A stretch of 64,000 nt of DNA, from positions 18,632,090 to 18,696,089 of the forward strand of contig OZ023266.1 of the NCBI GenBank assembly GCA_964006375.1, written 5' to 3'. The translations under genes were made by a program, and so were the position numbers. Of the stretch, positions 58,619 through 64,000 are shown in pieces (the first letter of the stretch is position 1; each line of letters opens with the position of its first letter). This DNA comes from Tillus elongatus (Eukaryota > Arthropoda > Insecta > Coleoptera > Cleridae). Below the pieces are notes generated by a model. It saw nothing but the letters and a program-made list of their open reading frames with translations, did not search any database and was not told the DNA's origin.

Positions 58619-59300
58619 TTGGTTTTCTGCACGATTGCTTTGCACTCCAAGTTGAACCAAGCAAGGTGTACAAATGGTGTGAAGAAAATTACCTGGACAT
58701 AAATATTACTAAGTGTAAAGTCATGTTATTTACCAGAAAAAAAAACAGTATTTTGTTTATGCCTACACATATTCCACAACTAATGTTCGAAGATGTAGCA
58801 CCACGATTGTAGAGTTGGGGGTTATATTTGACCCTCAGCTTTATTTGAGTGAGCACATTTCAAGTACTCTTCTTGTTTTTATTACTTATAAAAAATTGCA
58901 ATCATTTGACAAGTGAGCAGGCTCTGAAAGCATTATTTTATGCATACGTTTGGTTTAGGCTTGATACTGCTGCCTAGTATGGAATCCTTATTACAGGTGC
59001 CATATTTCCGTCCTTGAAAGAGTGGATCGAAGATTTATGAAATACCACAACTATAACATTCATGGTGTCTATCCTCCAAGAGGTGCATCTGAAACTTTCT
59101 TCGAGACTCTTCTCGTACTGCACCTGAATGAAACGTCTCTACTGAGCCGTAGAATTATTATCTGCTTAAGTTCCTTTAGGGTCTCCTGCATGATGGGATT
59201 GATATTTATTTTATCGTCCGCAGGCTAGGTCAAATCTCATGCTTAGAACTCCTATCTACTTCATAACGTCTAACTTTAACAACATTGGTCAAAATTGTGA
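57013..59300 (+). pseudogene. Jockey/CR1-group LINE split by (TA)n in its RT
   Basis: Endonuclease end: IVGDFNIPSYVRFDH, then VDVDTHHPPLSVS where SDH is DTHH. A long linker (YPPWVTSDIIKKIEQERGAL, FRNLRCLVKCKIEQPHRNYI) is open from 57185 to 57712. RT follows: FSKALDKINHKSILSKLDML (motif A), ARSGVPQDSN then a stop (motif B, PQGS damaged), and FADYLKI at 58514-58534, where the second catalytic Asp is Tyr. An 86-base (TA)n at 58532-58617 breaks the protein right after motif C. The remainder is in pieces (YLDINITKCKVMLFTRKK, then RRFMKYHNYNIHGVYPPRG at 59024-59080) up to about 59300. Dead at several points. Confidence 0.82.
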
Positions 59301-61884
59301 TATAAATTCGGATCCAGTCAACTATGTCTTAAGCTTTGTTTCACGTACAATTCTTTAACATCACTGTATTACTGAATTCTCTGTAGTTGTGTGCCTGTTT
59401 ATATTGCTTAAAGTTTGGTTTTATTACTTTTATAATTTTATACGAGTTATACATTGTTTGTTATTTTATATTTTTTTCATTATGATTTGTATTACTTCGA
59501 ATTCAATTTTTATATTCTGATAATGTGTATAGGGTATGCTTTATTGGCTATTTTTTTGTTTTTTTCTTGTTTTTTTTTTAAATTTTAATCTAGGGCTATT
59601 GTATTTCTTAATTGTATATGAATAGATGTACTTGTTTTATCTATAATATACTATAATGGGAACTTTGTTCTGTTTTCATATAGACTACAAATATATATGT
59701 TTTTCTTCGTTTAAATAGGAAGGCATTATTGTGTAAGCAGGGCTAGAGGGCTACCTTGAGTTGAGCTTGAGTTTGGACCAGTGTCCAAGGAAGATAAATA
59801 TAATTATAGGTCAGCCTATAGAGCGCCTAGATACCGCTAAAGGTGTTTCTTTCCAGTGGGAATTATAGATTTTAAAAAAATAGCATACATAAAAAAAATC
59901 CTAATTTAATTAATTTAAATGCATGTAAGAACGAAACCATATTGCAGGTAGTAAATATAATGTGATTGTTTCAACGCGACATTACTGACATGTCAGCAGA
60001 ATAACTAGAACGGGCAAAGACCGTAAAACTTTAAATTAGGCAGTGAACTGGATTGCGAAGCCCAATACTGCGGGGTCATCAAATAAGACCCGTCCAAGTT
60101 GAATACAAGAATATTTTAAAATAAGAATGCAATGACCGAGAGAACGCTGACAAGGGGGACACAGTTCAAATGTTGACGAAGTAAAAAGAGTTTTCTTGGG
60201 GAGAGAAAAGACAGAGCAGGGACAGTGGAGCTCGAGGCGCGGGACTTAACGGAACAAGGCCAATAGGGCTAGGTTATACGCGGTGTGCAGTTATATCTAA
60301 GGGTTATTCCGAAGTAAAATACGTAATCGTTAATGTCCGATAAGTATCTCAACCAAGAGAGAGAAAAAGAGGGCCAAAGGGTGAGTGCTAGTAATAATTT
60401 TATTTTCTGTCAATACTAATAGAAGGACTTACATTGGTGGTTGTATTCGGAGGTTATTAACATAAGCCCAGTAGAGTCTAATCTTTGGCTAATATTTTAT
60501 CAGTTCTTATTTAGATATATAATACATGGTGGTTGAATTTCGGAGGACATTAGAATAAGCACGATAAAAAAAACTAGGTCAGAAATTATTGGTTAGGTTA
60601 ATATTCAGGGCCAAAGGGCCATAGTAGTAGTAGCTAAATTATATAAGAATAGTAGATGGAGGTCTAGGGAATTTAAACACAATAATTAAGGGGGCACAAT
60701 AGAGTAAAATTATAGTACTAAATGTTGTATTTTTAAGGTCTCCGTTCTTTTAATATAATACATCTGTTGTGTTAAATTCATTTAATTTAAATTAAAGTAG
60801 TTTTATAAAGAAACGATTTAATTTTATTTTCTAGACATAGTAAACCCAACCACCCTACATTTCAAGTGATATTGAAACCTCGGACGAGGGCGACAAAAAG
60901 TGATCGCAGGGTATATGATACTGTGGGTGTATAGTAAAATTGGGGTTTTCTATAAAGCATCATCATGCTCCACAGTATTCATTCCAATAATCCTTTTAGG
61001 TCAGTTAAGGCTGATTAAAACCTAATATATTTAAATAGGGCGAAAGCGAGCCTGTTACAATTGATAAAAATTCAGTATCAGTTTAAACACAATTAAGAAA
61101 CACAATTAAGTTTCAAGCATTAGAAAACATCAATTTACATGACAAATTCGATATTTGCAAGTGACTGATTTCTATTAACTCCTTCCATAGCCAACTAATT
61201 ACAAATATACATGCTTGTAAGAATAAATAAGACGCGGTTGTATAGAGGTTTGAATGCTGTTAGTTTATCGAATGATCCAGTATGGTTTACAAGCAATAGC
61301 TACTCTCAAAGAAGTAACACTCCGCCACTGGTGATGGATACATTGTGCGTAATTCTGTAACTCAATGAAATCGAGACCCATCACGGGCTATTCACAATCT
61401 TCACACACTTCACTTATTGCTCAAATACGATTAAACCAACCAGTGATTATCTGTTTCGTTTATTGCAATTACAACGAGAAGCGCTGCTATCAGTTGTGTT
61501 GCATCGCTTATACAAGATAGCAAATATAATAAAACTCGGAAATAACAGCTCTGTCTACCATTTTCCCTTCCACCCAGTGTCTAAATTTCCAAATTGTTTA
61601 ATATATGGCAGCAGGTAGACGCCAAAGTAACGATAATCCCCTTTAGTACTTCTGGGAAAGGTTAGTAGGGCTGATAAAACTGATACGCTTTTGTAAATTA
61701 TCGAGTTAGACACGATTTTCAACGCCGCCGATACATAATCTTAGGTAACTTACGCTTACCTATTTTGGTTGTGCGTAGAATTACCTGTAGCGTTATTACC
61801 TCTAACATAATTACCTGTAACACTGTGTACTGCCATTACCTTTGTACTTAAAGAAGAGTTGATTTGCTACATTAGTTTAATTAG
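59301..61884. other. Unassigned; possible LTR-element leader near 60.4-60.9 kb
   Basis: The first few hundred bases may be the 3' untranslated part of the preceding LINE. At 60433 and 60528, CATTGGTGGTTGTATTCGGAGG-like sequences occur twice (TGGTGGTTGAATTTCGGAGG the second time), reminiscent of leader regions next to a primer-binding site. CTCGGACGAGGGCGACAAA occurs near 60877. No protein motif is seen in 59301-61884, and none of these is strong enough to name an element. Confidence 0.35.
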
Positions 61885-61913
61885 TTCGGATTGTTTAGTT
61901 AGCTCAGTTGGTA

Positions 61914-63155
61914 CGAGAGCGGGTCAATCAGTCCGTGACTTTTTGAATTTCCCGCCTCTTCACAGGAAAGGCAACACTGCCCCTGTCAACAAGCCTCTCA
62001 GTTGACTTCTGTCAAATTTTGAACAGGCTGCGTCATTTAGTTTGTGTTAGATAGCCATTGAAAGCAAACAACCTCTTGAGTTATAACGAAAATGGAAAAA
62101 AATTAATTTCGTGTGCTCAACAAACATTATTTTTTGCGGAGAAAAACCATCACTCAAACCAAGACTAAGCTTAATAATATGAAGACTCTGCACCATCAAT
62201 TTCCATGGTAAAAAAGTGGTTTACTGAATTTCGTTGCGGCCGTACAAGCACAAATGACACCGAACGTTCTGGATGCCCAGTTGAGGTTGCTACATCCGAA
62301 ACAATTGAAAAAATTCACGATGTGGTGTTGGCAGATCGGAGATTGAAAGTGCGGGAGATTGTGGAAGCCATACGCATACCACATGGCTCAGTAGTTTCGA
62401 TTTTGCATTATCACTTGGGTATGAGAAAGCTATCCGCAAGATGGGTGCCGGGTTTGCTCACAATCGACCACAAACGCAATCGTGTGACAACTTCGAAGGA
62501 GTGTTTGGCGTTGTTCAACCGCAATAGGAACGAGTTGTTGCGCCATTTCGTAACCATGGACGAAATACACAATACACCAGAGACCAAGCAGCAGTCAAAA
62601 CAGTGGGTTTCACCATGCGAATCGGCGCCGAAGAAGGGCAAGGTTGGTTTGTCAGCCACGAAAGTCATGGCGAGCGTTTTTTGGGATGCACGCGGTATAA
62701 TCCACATTGATTTCCTTCAAAAGGAAAGAACAATCAATGGCGAATATTATAACAACTTATTGGACTGATTTGAAAAAAAAAACGACCGCATTTGGCCAAG
62801 AAAAAACTTTTTTTCCACCAAGACAATGCAAGGGTGCACACATGTGTAGTCTCCATTGCGAAATTTCATAAATTGGGCTACGAATTGCTCCCTCATTCAC
62901 CATGTTCTCCGGATTTAGCCCCGAGTGACTATTGCTTGTTTCCAAACTTAAAGAAATGGGTCGACGAAGAGTGATTTGACTCCAATTATAAAATTATCTC
63001 ACAAACAAATACCTATTTTGAGAAGGGATAAATAAATTAGAAACGTTGGACCAAGTGTATAGAGCTCAAAGGAGACTATGTTGAGAAATAAAATGTTTTT
63101 TGTCAAAAACACTGTTTTTCATTCCAAAAGTGACGCACTTATTGACCCGCCCTCG
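61914..63155 (+). mobile_element. Mariner (DD34D), 1,242 bp, both ends present
   Basis: Termini CGAGAGCGGGTCAATCAGTC at 61914 and (complement) CGAGGGCGGGTCAATAAGTG at 63155 are flanked by TA at 61912-61913 and 63156-63157. Inverted repeats are about 30-35 bp, unlike the long ones of the DD41D elements. Length and terminal structure are those of a classic mariner. Confidence 0.9.
62092..62972 (+). pseudogene. Mariner transposase, DD34D (few lesions)
   Basis: ATG 62092 is followed by an early stop; a frame open from before 62205 to 62768 carries most of the protein. VKKWFTEFRCGRTSTNDTER and SGCPVEVATSETIEKIHDVV form the linker after the paired-like HTH. ARWVPGLLTIDHKRNRV corresponds to the WVPHEL motif. 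FVTMDEIHNTPE holds the first catalytic Asp but lacks a few residues, and VMASVFWDARGIIHIDFL follows. After a stop and frameshift at about 62766, FHQDNARVHT (second Asp) and SPDLAPSDYCLFPNLKK (third Asp) follow, 34 residues apart; related transposases read YSPDL where CSPDL stands. The frame ends at 62972-62974. Few changes suggest a fairly young copy. Confidence 0.88.
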
Positions 63156-63339
63156 TAGCATGCTCTCTTCAAGTATTTCTTAGTTTAAGTGTTGGCGGAT
63201 ATCTATTTTAAAACTGCAAACAGGTAAATACTTACATCAGCTTATGTGTTGCCCAGTTGAATGAAACGTCTATTGTCTTTAAGCGCAATAGTAAAAATTT
63301 TCATCCAGTTAGCTGTTTACTAACCTACATATTGGATTA

Positions 63340-64000
63340 GGTAAACAGAACACTCACCTTTTAGTTTTGTTACTAAAATCATACTTGTCAGATTGTTACT
63401 TTTCTGTGAAACACAATGGTGCGATATCAAGTCTATATTCCATAGAATCTGGCGTACCACAAGGGAGCGTGCTGTACTTAATCAGCACATCAGATATACC
63501 AGAGTCAGATAACACAACACTTGCTACTTTTGCTGAGGATATTGCAATGCTATCATTGCATCGAAAAGGTGAGATAGCTTCACAAAACTTACAACAACAC
63601 TTGGACGAGATCAGTAAATGGTTTAAGAAATGGCGTTTCAGTGTAAATGACAGCAAATCAGTTCAAGTAATATTTACTGATAAAAATACGATCTGCCCAA
63701 GAGTAACTCTATTCAACAACCACATACCTGTAAACACTGAAGAAAAATATCTTGGTATACATCTTGATCAACGCTTAACGTGGAAAAGGCATATGCAGTC
63801 AAAGGAAGCACAAAAAAAATTTAAGTTTCGTCAGATGCACTGGCTCCTAGGAAGAAAATCAAAGCTCACCATCAGCAACAAGCTATTGATCTAAAAGGCA
63901 TTTTTAAAACCAATCTGGACCTACGGAATCCAGTTTTGGGGAAGCGATAAACCAACAAATATCCGAATTATACAAAGACAGTAATCCAAAATACTTCGCT
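63340..64000 (+). pseudogene. Jockey LINE reverse transcriptase, runs off window
   Basis: 5'-truncated fragment starting inside the RT: LLKSYLSDCYFSVKHNGAIS, IESGVPQGSVL (motif B, with a short deletion after it), and ATFAEDIAMLSL, where the first Asp of FADD is Glu (63535-63537). ISKWFKKWRFSVNDSKSVQV, TEEKYLGIHLDQRLTWKRHM and RQMHWLLGRKSKLTISNKLL follow. A stop at 63892-63894 precedes IWTYGIQFWGSDKPTNIRI. Style and order match the jockey clade closely. Motif A and everything upstream is absent. Bases 63158-63339 before it show nothing beyond the tRNA-like half. Confidence 0.85.

Larger units (their letters stand above)
61885..63185 (+). other. tRNA-like sequence split by a mariner
   Basis: GTTTAGTTAGCTCAGTTGGTA at about 61893-61913 resumes after the insertion with GCATGCTCTCTTCAAG at 63158. 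Joined across the TA target, it reads like the 5' half of a tRNA: A-box TAGCTCAGTTGG and a D arm. I could not find a convincing T arm or B box downstream, so a tRNA pseudogene or SINE head is likelier than a functional gene. Confidence 0.45.

Overview
This window looks like intergenic, transposon-packed DNA from an arthropod, most likely an insect. It is AT-rich, and its element spectrum fits: mariner/IS630 families with long inverted repeats, jockey-type LINEs, Penelope-like elements, Ty3/gypsy, hAT and pogo relics, and very long (TA)n, (TTTA)n and (AAT)n microsatellites. I found no convincing host gene. Nearly every protein similarity belongs to a transposable element, and almost all of those reading frames carry stops, frameshifts or lost catalytic residues. 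The species cannot be fixed from the sequence.

Layout. 0-1 kb: hAT transposase end, abutting a hammerhead-ribozyme sequence. 1.8-2.4 kb: tandem repeats. 2.4-5.1 kb: DD41D-type mariner A. 5.3-7.3 kb: Penelope endonuclease and 3' regions. 7.4-8.2 kb: a solo LTR inside a mariner fragment. 8.3-11.8 kb: mariner B, then a jockey-like LINE interrupted by two hammerheads in tandem. 12.3-34.8 kb: a field of one repeat family (HINE-like below), holding mariner C, LINE copies 2 and 3, a foldback element and tRNA-like segments. 35-40 kb: pogo-like relic, HINE-like copy, mariner D. 41.2-43 kb: best-preserved LINE reverse transcriptase. 43-44.3 kb: HINE-like copies. 44.8-49.2 kb: mariner relic and two further LINE types. 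49.9-52.6 kb: HINE-like sequences with a 278-bp tandem array. 52.6-59.3 kb: LINE (minus), Penelope fragments, gypsy integrase with LTR start, another LINE. 61.9-63.2 kb: a mariner (DD34D) inside a tRNA-like sequence. 63.3 kb to the end: a jockey reverse transcriptase that runs off the window.

Two systems stand out. First, three type I hammerhead ribozymes can be read directly. Two lie in tandem exactly 309 bp apart inside a LINE, the arrangement expected of an animal retrozyme (small non-autonomous retroelement giving circular RNA); the third abuts the hAT end. Penelope-like elements, known carriers of such ribozymes, are also present. Second, about 20 copies or fragments of one non-coding family share a 5' terminal hairpin, an internal (TA)n tract at a fixed site, a subterminal inverted repeat and a 3' hairpin. 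That architecture resembles non-autonomous Helentrons (HINEs). An internal filled/empty-site comparison gives its ends, and head-to-tail junctions suggest rolling-circle propagation.

Insertion order can be read in several places: mariner C in the (TA)n of a HINE-like copy, LINE copy 2 in another, a HINE-like copy in the composite at 15-17 kb, a solo LTR in a mariner arm, hammerhead units in a LINE, and a mariner in a tRNA-like D arm.
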